A stretch of DNA of 64,000 nucleotides from Piper betle (taxonomy: Eukaryota > Streptophyta > Magnoliopsida > Piperales > Piperaceae). Positions within the stretch are counted from its first letter, which is position 1. Each line of letters opens with the position of its first letter. Position numbers and translations under genes: made by a program. Shown one piece after another: positions 1 through 11,647 of the stretch. The stretch covers positions 1-64,000 of the forward strand of contig JAURVB010008449.1 of NCBI GenBank assembly GCA_033002965.1. The letters are read 5' to 3'. The notes under the pieces are model-generated. The model was not told the origin of the DNA and did no database searches. It worked only from the letters and a program-made list of their open reading frames with translations.

Positions 1-1092
1 CCGCCGTTCGGTTACGTATTGCTACCCTATCGTCATCGCCTCGCCGCCATCCCGCCACCGATTGACGCCGCCCTTGCCCAGCCGTACCGTCGCCGTGACA
101 TCTCGACCACCACCAGCCACCGACGAGTCACCACGACGCCGGTGGCAGGCGCTGGCGGAGGGAGGCGAGCGCTGGCGGCGGGCGGCGGAGGCAGGGGCGT
201 CTGAGGGAGGGCGGGCAGGGGCGTCTGAGGGCAGGCGGAGGGCGGAGGCAGGCGCGACGGAGGGGTTTCGCTGCGCGCGAGAGACCGGCGGAGGCAGCGG
301 GGCGACGAGGAGGGGCTGCGGCGACGACGCGCAGGGCGGTGGAGGCGACGAGCAGGGTGGCAGAGGAGACGAGCAGGGCGGCAGAGGCGACGAGCAGGGC
401 GGCGGAGGGGTTTCGCTGCACCCATAGGGCGGCGGAGGCAGCGGGGCGATGAGCAGGGCGGCGGCGGCGACGACGCGCAGGGCGAGCAGAGGCAACGGCG
501 CGCAGGGCGGCAGAGGCAACGAGCAGGTCGGCGGCGACGAAACAGTGCCATTTTTTTTGATTTCGGACCGTCCGCGGACACTGTTCGGGCCCGACGGACA
601 AGTCGGACAATAATTCGGTCGGACAAATTTTGTCCGACGAAATTTCGGACAGACACGGACAATACTTGTCCGATGCCTGTCCGACCGATGCCCACCCCTA
701 GTCGGCGGCGAGGCGGCCCAGAGCCGGCGGCGAGTCGGCGGCGATTCGTGCGTCACAGCCCGATTCGGTCCGGCCACACGTTGGCGGCGATGTTGCGAGG
801 TCGGTAGCCCGGTCGGCGGCGAGCCCGGAGTCGGGGAGCATGGCGGAGGGCGAAAACGGGGCGGCGTGGCGTGGGGGAGCGGGGTTGATTTTAGGTTTTT
901 AAATCTAAATTACCATTTTACCCATGCTTAAATAATTTAATAAAAATAATACTTAGGGTATTTTAGTAATTTCATAAAACGCTGATTCCGATTCCGAGGC
1001 AAATTCGGTCGGCCCCGAAATTGGGTCGGCGCGATGCCGATCTAATTTAAATCGGCCAATTCCACACAGAATCGACCGATTCGTGCATCATG
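1..1092. mobile_element. hAT-like non-autonomous element, left end outside window
   Basis: The right end (about 1076-1092, CCGATTCGTGCATCATG) matches the right terminus of the complete copy at 15371-16180. The stretch 880-1075, including the TTTAGGTTTTTAAA and TTTTACCC blocks and the repeated CCGATT motifs, also aligns with 15903-16165. Positions 1-540 and 700-880 are a GC-rich tract built from short GGCGGCGA/GGGCGGCAGAGG units. Long open frames there arise from composition on both strands and show no protein family. The target duplication cannot be checked because the left end is missing. It would start at 1093 (AGATACAT). Confidence 0.6.
538..700. repeat. Block of GTCCGA/TCGGAC inverted motifs, possible nested insertion
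   Basis: The block differs sharply from its GC-repeat surroundings. It starts with a T8 run and then carries many copies of TCGGACA and TGTCCGA in both orientations. An 11-bp direct repeat, GTCGGCGGCGA, sits at 527-537 and 701-711, as a target duplication would. The flanks are themselves repetitive, so the direct repeat may be chance. No clear terminal inverted repeat was found. Confidence 0.3.
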
Positions 1093-3185
1093 AGATACAT
1101 CACAAAAGTTAGAATTCTTACTGATCTTCTTCTCATTTTATTTATGGGCTACTATCGTTCTTTGGATTAAAATTAATACCTTGTGGGTAGTACGCAGCTA
1201 ATAGGCTGGTCAACATTGTTAAATATCTACTATAAAATATCACACTATTTTTCGTGCCAAACATTTATTTTTTAAAACATAAAATAGTTGTCTACCAACA
1301 CAATTTTAGCTTCCATCGTACAAAAAAATTCTTCCAAAAATTTTTTATTATCAAATTTTATTGAAAAATGAAAAAATGTATATATCTCTACCAAACACCT
1401 TATAATAGTTTTTCTTTTTTCGAGGCAACCATCTTCGTTACTGTTAATCCACGCATTACTGCTGTTCTTCACGTGGCCGCAGTATCTTTTCGCATGGCCC
1501 TGCCCGCAGTCTTTTGCTGCCGTCCTTCAACCGTATTCGGTATATATATTTTCGTCTAATGTTTAGCCAATTAAACCTGTTATATATTAATCTATTCTTT
1601 GCAAAGCATCTCTTTGTTTGTCTTCACTGCACACTTCGTTGCCACCCACTGAAACCCCAATTTTGTATGATGCCACCGAAACAAAATCTCTTCTACAAAT
1701 TCATTTAGATTTTTGCCTCTATGCCTTCGACCCAGTATTTTCAATTATTTATTTCTGATAACTCATAAAAAATTGCATTAACACAATAGCATATTATTTA
1801 GAGAAAATTACTATTTAGTGGTCAAAAAAAGCACCATTTACTATTCAATGGAATTCTTTAACAATTTTATGATTCAATAGTATTTTTAAACTTAAAGACA
1901 ATAATGCCCCATGATCATGGAATTTAGATTGAGATTTAAGATGGTTTGGGTAGAGGTGAGTTAAATTATGAATTATTTAAAAAAAGTGAGTTTGGCTTGG
2001 CTTGTAAAATTTTTATTTGTTTATTTTAATTATAGAAATATATAAAGATAGATATTCATTATTGAATGGTAAATTCCTCAATATTTTTTAAAATAATATA
2101 TGAAATTAATTGTAGAAACTATAATAAACATTATTTTTTAATAAAAATAATGAATATCTATCTATTCAACTCTAACAAAAATTCTATTTTTAGAATATAA
2201 TAGTTATATATAAATAGTAAAATTAATTATATAAAAATAAATAATAATCTTAACAAGTAAAAATTTTCATATTTGAATAAAATTTATCAGCTTTTAAAAA
2301 TTATTAAATTGGCTAAAACTATAATATAATTATTACCAACAATAGATAGTAATAAATAACTAAATAAATAAAAATTCTTATTGAATATCTATTTCTAAAT
2401 GACATACTTTTCATATTATAATTCCTAATTTATGTAAAATTATTTAAAATTTTTTTAATAAATATTGATATTAAAATATTTAAATTAAATAATTATTAAA
2501 GAGCCTATGAAGATACGAAGAGTTTAGCTTTCGCTCTCCCTCCTCGTAAAGTAAAGTAAAGTAAATAAATAAATAAAGCTATTAAAACTCAGGATAATAT
2601 TAACTTTAAATTTAAAAGTACGACAGCTAAAAGAGTGTATTGACTAGGAAATCTTCTCACTGTATTATTTATCACCAATCAAAACCGGACTAAGATCGAA
2701 ACTAATGAAATTGAAAAAATCGACAGTACATATATCTGATAGCGCTACCTCCAATAGCAGAAGTTGTCAGAATTTTATCCGGCCACGATTAAAAGCTAAG
2801 ACCGAAAGACTAGAAACAATAAAAATCATATGTATGCGCACTATAAAAGCAGTAAAAGACCAAAAGCAATACCTGTGCAGCACATGCTCCTGCTCCCCAG
2901 AGTGACGAACTCAAAGAGCTGCGAAGCAGTGAAAGCCTCAACCCAGGCCTTCGTGTCGTGACTCCCAACATTTCTTTTTTCGCCGTCAACATCATCAAAA
3001 TCTGACGATAACAGCCAAAGAACAACCATTTCAAAATTGGACCTCACGATAGGCAGCCAAAATATGTGTTTGTAGTTTGTACTTTTTGTAGTGTGGGCAA
3101 AAGAAATGTATGTGTATAATGTTGACACAAATCATATCATGCAATTATAAAACATGAAACCTGTTCCAAACCTGCCTCAAACTTT
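1093..3185. other. AT-rich spacer upstream of the first receptor kinase
   Basis: No gene is recognised. The short open frames have no family features. A perfect 18-bp inverted repeat (AGATAGATATTCATTATT) lies at 2046-2063 and 2146-2163. A small AAAGT/AAAT run lies near 2546-2577. These suggest decayed transposon sequence. Confidence 0.5.
2046..2163. repeat. 18-bp perfect inverted repeat around an 82-bp loop
   Basis: AGATAGATATTCATTATT at 2046-2063 is exactly reverse-complementary to 2146-2163. It may be the arms of a small fold-back element. Ends and target duplication were not resolved. Confidence 0.5.
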
Positions 3186-3192
3186 TATAATA
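3186..3192 (+). promoter_or_regulatory. Candidate TATA box of the first receptor kinase gene
   Basis: TATAATA lies 94 bases before the preferred ATG, a normal spacing for a plant TATA box with a short leader. Another AT-rich candidate (ATTATAAAAC) lies near 3142-3151. No transcript data are available. Confidence 0.35.
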
Positions 3193-3285
3193 TGGACAGG
3201 CCGCCCTAATAAATCATCGATAAGCCTCCACTCTTCACTCTTCTTCACCGGGTATCCGACGACGTCCGGTCCTACCTTCGTCGCC

Positions 3286-6200
3286 ATGGCGGCTATTATA
3301 GTATTCCTCATACTCTGTTCTACGCCTGCGGCGTTTGCCCAGACGCCGGCCAGCCGGAGGAAGACGGAGGTGGACGCCCTCCTCGCCTTCAAGGCTGCCG
3401 TCGACGACCCGCTCGGCGGCCTAGCCGTGTGGAGCCCCGCCACCGCCGCTGCCCCCTGCGACTGGCCCGGCGTGGCCTGCACTGCGTCGTCGGTCACGTC
3501 CCTCTGCCTCCCCGATCTCCGCCTCGGCGGACCCATCTCCCCATCGCTGGCCCTCCTCCCCAATCTCCAGCAGCTGTTACTGCCGTCCAACCGGCTCAAC
3601 TCCTCCCTCCCCGCAGCCCGCTTCCCCTCACTCCGCCTCCTCGACCTCGCCGGGAACATGCTCGCCGGGCCGCTGGCGGCGCTCCCGCTCCCGGCCGAGC
3701 TCCGCCACCTCGACCTCTCCTCCAACGCCATCTCCGGCGGCCTCCCGGAGAGCCTTTCCGCCGCCTGCCCCAAGCTCCAGTTCCTCAACCTGTCGTTCAA
3801 CAGGTTGCAGGGGTCGATCCCGCCGGCCTTTGGACAGCTCCAAGAGCTCGAGTATCTCTACCTCGATTGGAACCTTTTGCGAGGAACCATCCCATCGGCC
3901 ATCGCCAACTGCTCCTCTTTGCGGCATTTGAGCATCCAAGGGAACGGCTTACAAGGGCGGATTCCGGCGGCCATCGCCGCCGTCCCCGACCTCCAACTCC
4001 TCTCCCTCGCCCACAACAACCTCTCCGGGCCGATCCCGGCGACCCTCTTCTACAACGGGAGCTCCGGCACCGCCATCCGGATCCTCCAGCTGGGCTTCAA
4101 CTCGTTCACGGAGGCCGCGCCGCCGCCGGCCGAGTCGCCGAGCTCGTTGCAGGTGCTTGATGTGCAGGAGAATCGGATTTCGGGAGGCTTCCCGGCGTGG
4201 CTGACGAACATACCCAGTCTTCGGGCGTTGAATCTCTCCGGCAACGCCTTCTCCGGCGAGATGCCGGCGGATGTGGGCCGGCTTCCCTACTTGCAGGAGC
4301 TCAGAGTGGCTGGGAACATGCTCCATGGGGGATTCCGGACGAGATTTCGAAATGTAGCAGGTTACAGATTCTTGATCTGGAAAACAATGGCTTATCCGGC
4401 GAGCTTCCGCCGGTGTTGGGGCAATTGACGGAATTGCAAACTCTCCAGCTCGGTAACAACAAGTTCACTGGTGGGATCCCGACGACGTTCACAAACTTCA
4501 CGAAGCTGGAAGTGCTGTCCTTGAACCACAACCTGATCACCGGAGACCTATCGGATGATCTAATGCTCGGGCTACGCAGTGCTAATGTGGTCGACCTCAG
4601 TAGCAATGGACTAGCCGGCGAGATCCCGGCGAGTGTAGGGACTCTGAGGAACTTGCAGAGTTTGAACCTGAGCGGGAACAGATTTTCCGGCCGAGTTCCG
4701 GCGTCGATCGGCAACTTGTTGAGCCTCCGATCGTTGGACTTGAGCAAGCAGAACCTCTCCGGCGAGCTCCCCGTCGAGATCGCCGGCTTGCCGAACCTGC
4801 AGCACTTGTCGCTCGCCGACAACGTCCTCTCCGGCGACGTCCCAGAGGGCTTTAGCAGCTTGTTGAGCCTCCAGTACCTCAACCTCTCCTCCAACGCCTT
4901 CTCCGGCGGCGTCCCGGCCACGTACGGGTTCCTGACGTCGCTGGCCGTGCTCGTCCTCTCCCGCAACAACATCACCGGCAAGATCCCGGCGGACATCTCT
5001 AACTGCTCCAATATGAGAGTGCTCGATCTCCGATCAAATCGCATTTCCGGTGGGATCCCGGAGGACTTCGCTCGTCTCCCTCGTCTCCAAGTAATGGACC
5101 TCGGCGACAACTCGCTCACGGGCATCATACCACCTCAGATCTCCAACTGCTCGTTGCTCGATTCCCTCAAGCTCGACCGAAACCGTCTCTCTGGACTCAT
5201 CCCCGCCTCCCTCTCGGCCATATCGAACCTGCAAGTGCTGGACATTTCGTCGAACAACTTGACGGGGACCATCCCCGGCGAGCTCGGCAGCATCCCCAAC
5301 TTGAAGTTCTTCAACGTTTCCAACAATGGCCTCGAAGGTAACATCCCGGAGCCGCTCGGCAACCGGTTCGGCGACCCATCGGCGTTTGCCGCGAACCGTG
5401 GCCTCTGCGGGGAGCCGTTGGCGAGGCAGTGCGGGGAGGCGACGAGGAGGCCCGGTAAGGACAAGAAGCGGCAGAAATGGATCTTCCGGGCCAGCGTCAC
5501 CGCCGCCGCCGCCGCCATCGCCATCTGCTGCTGCTACAGCGTCTTCGTCATCCTCCGTCTCAGCCGCCGTCTGCGACGGCACGCCGCCGGCGAGAAGAAG
5601 CGGAGCCCGAGGGGAAGCTCGGAGGCGAACAGCCGCGGCTCCGGCGACAGCAACGGGAACGGCGGGCCGAAGCTGGTCATGCTCAGCAACAAGTTCTCGT
5701 ATGCCGAAGCGCTGGACGCCACCCAGCACTTCGACGAGGAGACGGTGCTGAGCCGGGGAAGATACGGCGTCGTGTTCAAGGCGTCGTTCTCCGACGGCAC
5801 AGTCCTCGCCATCCGCCGCCTCCCTGACGTGTCGGTGGAGGAGGGGTCTTCCGAAAGGAAGCCGAGGTGCTGGGAAAGGTGAAGCACCGCAACCTCACCG
5901 TCCTCCGCGGCTACTATGCCGGCCCACCCCTGACGTCCGCCTCCTCGTCTACGACTACATGCCGAACGGCAACCTCGCCACCCTCCTCCAAGAAGCCTCC
6001 CACACAGACGGCCATGTCCTAAACTGGCCGATGCGGCACCTCATCGCCCTCGGCGTCGCCCGCGGCCTCTCCTTCCTCCACACCCTCACCATCGTCCACG
6101 GTGACGTCAAGCCTCAAAACGTCCTTTTCGACGCCGACTTCGAGGCCCATCTCGCCTACTTTGGCCTCGACAAGCTCTCCGCCGCCGGCTCCCCGCCTCC

Positions 6201-6638
6201 GCCCTCGCAGGCGGCGGAGGCGTCGACTTCTACAGAGGCGGCGAGGCCGGGGACGGTGGGATATGTACCGCCGGAGATGGTCCGAAGCGGGCAGGCGACG
6301 AAAGAGGGGACGTGTACAGCTTCGGGATAGTGTTGTTGGAGTTGTTGACGGGAAAGCGGCCGGCGGTGTTCACTGGCGAGGAGGAGGACATCGTGAAGTG
6401 GGTGAAGAGAATGCTGCAGAGAGGTCAGGTGTCGGAGCTGCTCGAGCCGGGGCTGCTGGAGCTGGACCCGGAATCGACGGAGTGGGAGGAATTCTTGCTC
6501 GGGGTGAAGGTGGCGCTGCTCTGCACCGCGCCCGACCCCATCGACCGGCCGCCCATGTCCGACGTCGTCTTCATGCTCGAAGGATGCCGGGTGAGCCCCG
6601 AGATGCCTTCCTCCGCCGAGCCCACCTCGCCTGCGTGA
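3286..6638 (+). CDS. LRR receptor-like (pseudo)kinase of the At4g36180/MUSTACHES group, with four frame breaks
   Basis: This is a single-exon plasma-membrane receptor-like protein. The ATG at 3286 (GCCATGGCG context) begins a signal peptide (MAAIIVFLILCSTPAAFA). It is followed by an N-cap LRR region with CDWPGVAC, about 20-24 LRRs, a membrane span near residues 734-757, and a kinase domain near 803-1105. The motifs LSKQNLSGELP, VPEGFSSL and YDYMPNGNLATLLQEAS are hallmarks of the At4g36180/MUSTACHES group (stomatal guard-cell wall patterning in Arabidopsis). The frame shifts at G or C runs 4327-4331, 5843-5846, 5927-5930 and 6306-6309, each needing one added base. Adding four bases gives 1119 codons including stop, matching the family length of about 1130 residues. 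The kinase has AIRRL in place of VAIK, HGD in place of HRD (both usual for this group, from memory), and AYFGL where relatives have SDFGL. It is therefore probably catalytically inactive. The alternative is a pseudogene. Confidence 0.88.
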
Positions 6639-7675
6639 GCGGAGTGGTTCCGTTGGCCTAGCCGGAGGGGTCGACGGCGAGGGTGGAATGTGGGGACCAC
6701 CGGAGCGGATCGTGCAGCGCGATCTGCGGGTGACAGCGTGGATGGCGTAGGGGTGGATTGCGTGGCAGCGGAAGGGTGGGGCCCGGCCGAGAAAGGAGGA
6801 AAGAAAAGCAAAAGAAGCTGCCCAGCATGTCGTCATGTCTAGTCCAAGGAGATCTGATTCATATTATTTCACATCTTTGCTATGTTACCTTCTTATGGTG
6901 GTCCAATTGATACCAATCTCTATTTCTACAATCTAGGAGTTCCATTCTTGTTAGGCACTTTTGTTGGAGACATTTACATTATTTTTTCTTCCCAAGCCTT
7001 TGTTGATTCGGCTTTACTTGTGGGTGGGGAGGTATTGACTAGCCACGAATTATTATAAGCTGTTTGGTATGATGGAGTTTGCTTTTTATGCCGGAAATGC
7101 GCATTAGAGAGATGAACTATTAACCACACTTCACACTTGAGTTTATCCCCAATATATATCATCATATTTTCATTTAGAAGCCCCAACACGCAGAATATGC
7201 TGGATAGAGAGAGAGAGGTAATGCAATCCAAATGAGTTAATCCAATGACACAAGCACAGTAAATTCGTTACAAAACAAAGGTTAAAATAGAAAAGCAAGA
7301 CCATCACCTTCCCCTGCTAGCCAAATATCACTTGAATATATTTATCTAATTAAGAACGTGATATCATGGATAAACATCCTAACACAAAATAAGCAGTGCT
7401 CCGGAGCTTTGATCACACGTGATTATTCTGGGCACTCGCTTCCTAATTGTCTTGGATTGAAATTCACCTATTAATTACATCGCGATATGGAGAGAAAAGT
7501 ATGGGAAGGAACTCATCTGATTCACATATGAAAACTGAGTTGTTTAAGCAGTTCTCTCCGGCCTCTTTCCTCTAGCCAGATCAGTAAGCATCGTTGGAGA
7601 ACAAGCTTAACTGGGCATAACGATATTCGCCAATTACAAACCATCCAAATTTACTTACCTAGATTCTAGGAGTAT

Positions 7676-7990
7676 AGGCCACCTGATGTGGGATAAATCC
7701 AATAATTCAAAACTCTCATTCATACATCTTCACGGTGGTAATGTGGTGTAAACCCAACAACCCAATAACTCCCCTTCAATCTTAACCTATAATCAGGACA
7801 TATAATAAATTAAATATCAAATCTCACAAGATCGTAATTCACATAACTTATGTATCATGACCTAAATATCAAATCTCCCACGTAATCGGGTTCTAATATT
7901 ACTGAGATTTTCCCATTAATCTATATACAATTCACCAGCATCATTTATAACCGATGTGGGATAAACCCAGCATTAAACATATAAAGCATG
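7676..7990. repeat. Decayed TRIM-like LTR remnants
   Basis: The block GATGTGGGATAAATCCAATAA occurs near 7686 and again as GATGTGGGATAAACCCAGC near 7952. Between them is a CCAATAACTCCCCTTC polypyrimidine stretch. The same GATGTGGGATAAACCCAA block forms the LTR edge of the better preserved TRIM at 14228-14755. The copy is too degenerate for exact ends. Confidence 0.45.
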
Positions 7991-8832
7991 ACCATCAGTC
8001 TAACTCTTGGGTATGGTAATGAGGTAAATAAGTTCTTAACTATGTCTGTATGGTAGATTTCTTATTCTTAACATCTGTAAATAAGTTCTTCACTATTGGT
8101 CATGCATCAGGGCAATGATGAATAGGATCAAAATATTTAGTAGAAGATAATTGGAAAGTTAAATAATATACTTATAACTAATATTATTATATACTACCAA
8201 TTTTTTACTTATATATATTTTCTAGTAAAATATAATATTTTTTATATGAAAACGTTCCGACACATTAGCACAACACATTCTATTTGATTTTATAACTTTA
8301 ATAATTTAATTATTAAAATTCTTATTCTTATCAGAATTCAAATTAACCACATAGTATAACCCTACACGAGTTAGAAATTAGATTACAAAATTTAAAAATT
8401 TTAATTAATTCAATTGTAAATTTTGAATTTTCTTTAAAAATTTAAATAAAATAATTAATAAAATAAATAAAATAACATATTACTTTTAAATTATTATTTT
8501 TCATTTAAATGTTGCCGCCCTTGATTTCTTAACTCTTTTATATTTTATTATATTTTAAATAAAATCAATATAATTTTTGGGTTTCTAATTAATCAAATTT
8601 CTAATCAAATAAAGGTGGAAAATTGGAATTGATAAGCACACTTGTTTTTTTTCATTAATTTTGGAATTTTTAAATAAAAAATTACTATTCCAATAAAGGT
8701 GAAAATTAAGTGTTTCTTTTAATTAATAAAATTATTTAAAAATCCGATGAAATTATTTTAATGAAAAGTTAGAAAATTGCTCAGTGTGATTTCTCTCTTT
8801 CTCTCTAATCTTTATCATATTTATAATTAAAT

Positions 8833-8839
<7 letters not shown>

Positions 8840-8884
<45 letters not shown>
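8840..8884. repeat. Compound (AT)n(GT)n microsatellite
   Basis: A run of AT dinucleotides passes directly into GT dinucleotides and ends at 8884. It is likely polymorphic in length. Confidence 0.9.
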
Positions 8885-10283
8885 ATCCACTCCTATTATC
8901 TGTCGTGATCAAATTATTCATTTTATTAATTGAAAATTCCAAAAATAACTAAAGAATTCAGTGTGTTTATCAACTCCTATGAAACACATATATTTTATAA
9001 TTATTTTCGAAAATTTTAAATTATTTACAATATAAATCTCATTTTAATGAGAAATTAGCATATTATGATTGATTATTCCTATTTTTCATCTTTATCAGAT
9101 TTACGATCTGATTGATTAAAAATTCCAAAATAATAAAAAATATGTGTGCTTATCAACTCCTATTCCCTTTATTTATCGTATTTATAATTTAATTAATTAG
9201 AAATATTTTTATCGACTCCTATATATTTGCATTCTTTATTGCATTTCGTAATTTGATTAATTAAAAAATTCCGAAAATATTTTTAAAATATGTAGCTCCC
9301 TAATTAATGTTTAAAAATACAGAGAGCTCCAAACATCTTAATAAGATTAAAAGAGTTTTAAACATCAGTCTATATAGAATCTTTTAGTTTCTCTGAAAAT
9401 ATTGCATTTTATAGATTTCTAAATATCTTCATAATAATTGAAATTAACTTTTATTATTATCAAATTTAATCATAATAAGCTATTATTAATCTTTTATTAA
9501 AAGTTGATGGCGCTTGTCAAAATTCGTTCTCTGATTATATATATAGATACGTGATGGAGATTTTAATTCTAACATGTTCAAAATTACAAGAAATTTTTAT
9601 ATGTTTTATTTTATAATTTATAAAACTTGTTCTTATTGAAGTTAAAACACTGATTTTTATTTTATTTTTTTTGCATTAGTCATGTTAATTATTAAATTGT
9701 TATTTAATCATGTTAGCCACATTCATATGGTATTAAAGATCCATTCATCTGTTTTTTTTCAAATCCTCTTGTTTATGTCTCATACATTTTATCCTTTATG
9801 TCTTTTTTAAAAAAATTAAAAATATGTCACATTGATATCAAATTAATAAGATAAAATTTACCAACTTCTTACTTTTGCGCTCTATTTTCTATGTATAAAC
9901 ATTATTATGGGGCACTCGTTAAAAAATATTCAAATTAGAGGTATAACTTATATGAAGTCATTAGGACATGACTCACTTTAATTTTTCCTAAATTATAAAC
10001 AGTAATCTTAATGAGTATACGTTACAAACTAATGCTACGAAACACTATAGAAATTCAAAGTTGCTAGACTAAGTGCGAAAATATTATGTTTGCCTACATT
10101 TAAAATATTATTTTTATTATTTTACTAAAAATGAGTCAAACATAAGGGGAGGGGTCTTGGTTGACTTTTGAATGGTGTACATATTAATGGTATACGTTAC
10201 TCTTAATTGACATACCCAAATCTTAAATGGTATATGTTAATCTGTATACGTTATTATGAATTAATGCTAGGCTCCCATTCGCC

Positions 10284-10293
10284 TTTATATAAT
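10284..10293 (+). promoter_or_regulatory. Candidate TATA box of the truncated receptor kinase
   Basis: TTTATATAAT lies 70-79 bases upstream of the ATG at 10363. This suggests the truncated paralogue keeps its own proximal promoter. Confidence 0.4.
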
Positions 10294-10362
10294 CCTGGCA
10301 TCCTCCTTTTGTAGAAGACACCTTCAAACCTTTCGTAAGCCAGAGATACCTTCCTTGTCACC

Positions 10363-11647
10363 ATGCCGGCCATTTTCGCCTTCCTCTTTCTCTGCTCAAC
10401 GTTGGCTGTCGCTGAGACAGAGGCGCAGGTGTATGCATTAAGTGTGGCCAGCACAACGCCCTCGAGCACGTCCCTTCACTTCCCAAACCTCCAAGTTCTT
10501 GGCATCTCATCAAATAACTTGACGTTAGGAAACATTCCCCTCTTCAAGTTTTTCACTGTCTTCAACATGCAGTGGCAGAAATGGATCATCGCTGGTGCAG
10601 CCATCCTCATCCTCATCCTCATCCTTGCTGCTGTTATGGCGCCTTCGTAATCCTCCGCCTGCGGCGCCGCCTTAGAAGGGGTTTCACGGGGGAGAAGAAG
10701 CAGGGCCCAAAGGTGATCTCGGGGGCGAACAGCGATAGCTTTGGCGAGCCGAAGCTGGCCATGTTCGGCAACAACTTCTCCTATGCCCAAGTGGTAGACG
10801 CGACCAATGACTGGGACGAGGAGGTGGTGTTCAGTCGGGGAAGGTACGGCGCCGTCTACAAGGCCTCCTTCTCCGATGGCACGACCCTCGCCGTCCTCCC
10901 CCTTCTCGACACATCGATGGACGACGAGCGGGTGTTTCGGAAGGAGGTTGAGGTATTGAGCAAGGTGAAGCACCGCAACCTCGCCGTCCTCCGCGGCTAC
11001 TACGACGGCCCACCTCCAGATCACGTTCGCCTCCTCGTCTACGACTACATGCCCCATGGCGACCTAGCTGACCTCCTCGAAACGGCGGGCCATGTCCTCG
11101 ACTGGCCGATGATGCATCTCATTGCCCTCGGCGTTGCCCGCGGCCTCTCCTTCCTCCACGCCCTCGCAATCGTCCATGGCGATGTCAAGCCCCGGAATGT
11201 TCTCTTCGATGCCGACTTCGACGCCCACCTTGCCAACTTTGGCCTCGACAAGCTAGGCTCCCCGGCCAACACGTCCCTTGCGTACGTGTCGCCGGAGGTG
11301 GCTAGAAGTGGGCGGGCGACGAAGGGGGATGTGTACAGCTTCGGGGTATTACTATTGGAGTTGTTAACAGGGAAGCGGCGGGCGGTATTTAGCAATGAGG
11401 AGGAGGGCATAGTAACGTGGATGAAGAGGATGGTGGAGAGTGGTCAGGTGTCGGAGTTACTCGGACCGGGGTTGCTACGGCTAGACCCAGAGTCGACGGA
11501 GTGGGAGGAGTTCTTGCTCGGGGTGAAGATGGCGCTGCTCTGCACCTTGCCCGACCCCGACGACCGGCCTTCCATGTCCGACGTTGTGTCAATGCTGGAG
11601 GACTCACCCGGCATACCTCTTCTGCCTACCCCAACTTGCCGGCGTGA
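10363..11647 (+). CDS. Truncated LRR receptor-like pseudokinase paralogue, ectodomain almost lost, two frame breaks
   Basis: A tandem paralogue of the gene at 3286. The start (MPAIFAFLFLCSTLAVA) aligns with the first gene's signal peptide. After about 35 residues the sequence jumps to the last LRR (LPNLQVLGISSNNL-like, then PLFKFFTVFN), QKWI, a membrane span near residues 75-100 and a complete-length kinase domain near 140-413. About 20 LRRs are missing. Frame changes by one base occur near 10624-10640 and 11617-11623. With two bases added the gene has 429 codons including stop and ends SSAYPNLPA, parallel to SSAEPTSPA in the first gene. Uncorrected, the second frame runs on to 11837 with an unrelated tail. 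The kinase keeps RGRYG, HGDVKPRN and GDVYSFG. The VAIK lysine position reads AVLPL and DFG reads NFG, so catalysis is unlikely. It could be a decaying duplicate or an ectodomain-less membrane pseudokinase. Confidence 0.75.

Larger units (their letters stand above)
6639..10283. other. AT-rich spacer between the two receptor kinases
   Basis: No gene is recognised. It contains a decayed TRIM-like remnant around 7676-7990, an (AT)n(GT)n microsatellite at 8840-8884, and otherwise unassigned AT-rich DNA. The tandem kinase genes are separated by this 3.7-kb stretch. Confidence 0.6.

Noticed and set aside
22..777. Long ORFs on both strands at the left edge
   Set aside because: They arise from GC-rich short repeats. 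Proline/arginine-rich translations in several frames show no domain.
3286..6638. Calling the first receptor kinase a pseudogene
   Set aside because: All frame breaks are one-base changes in homopolymers, the corrected length fits the family, and unrelated neighbours show the same fault. Pseudogene status remains possible but is the weaker reading.
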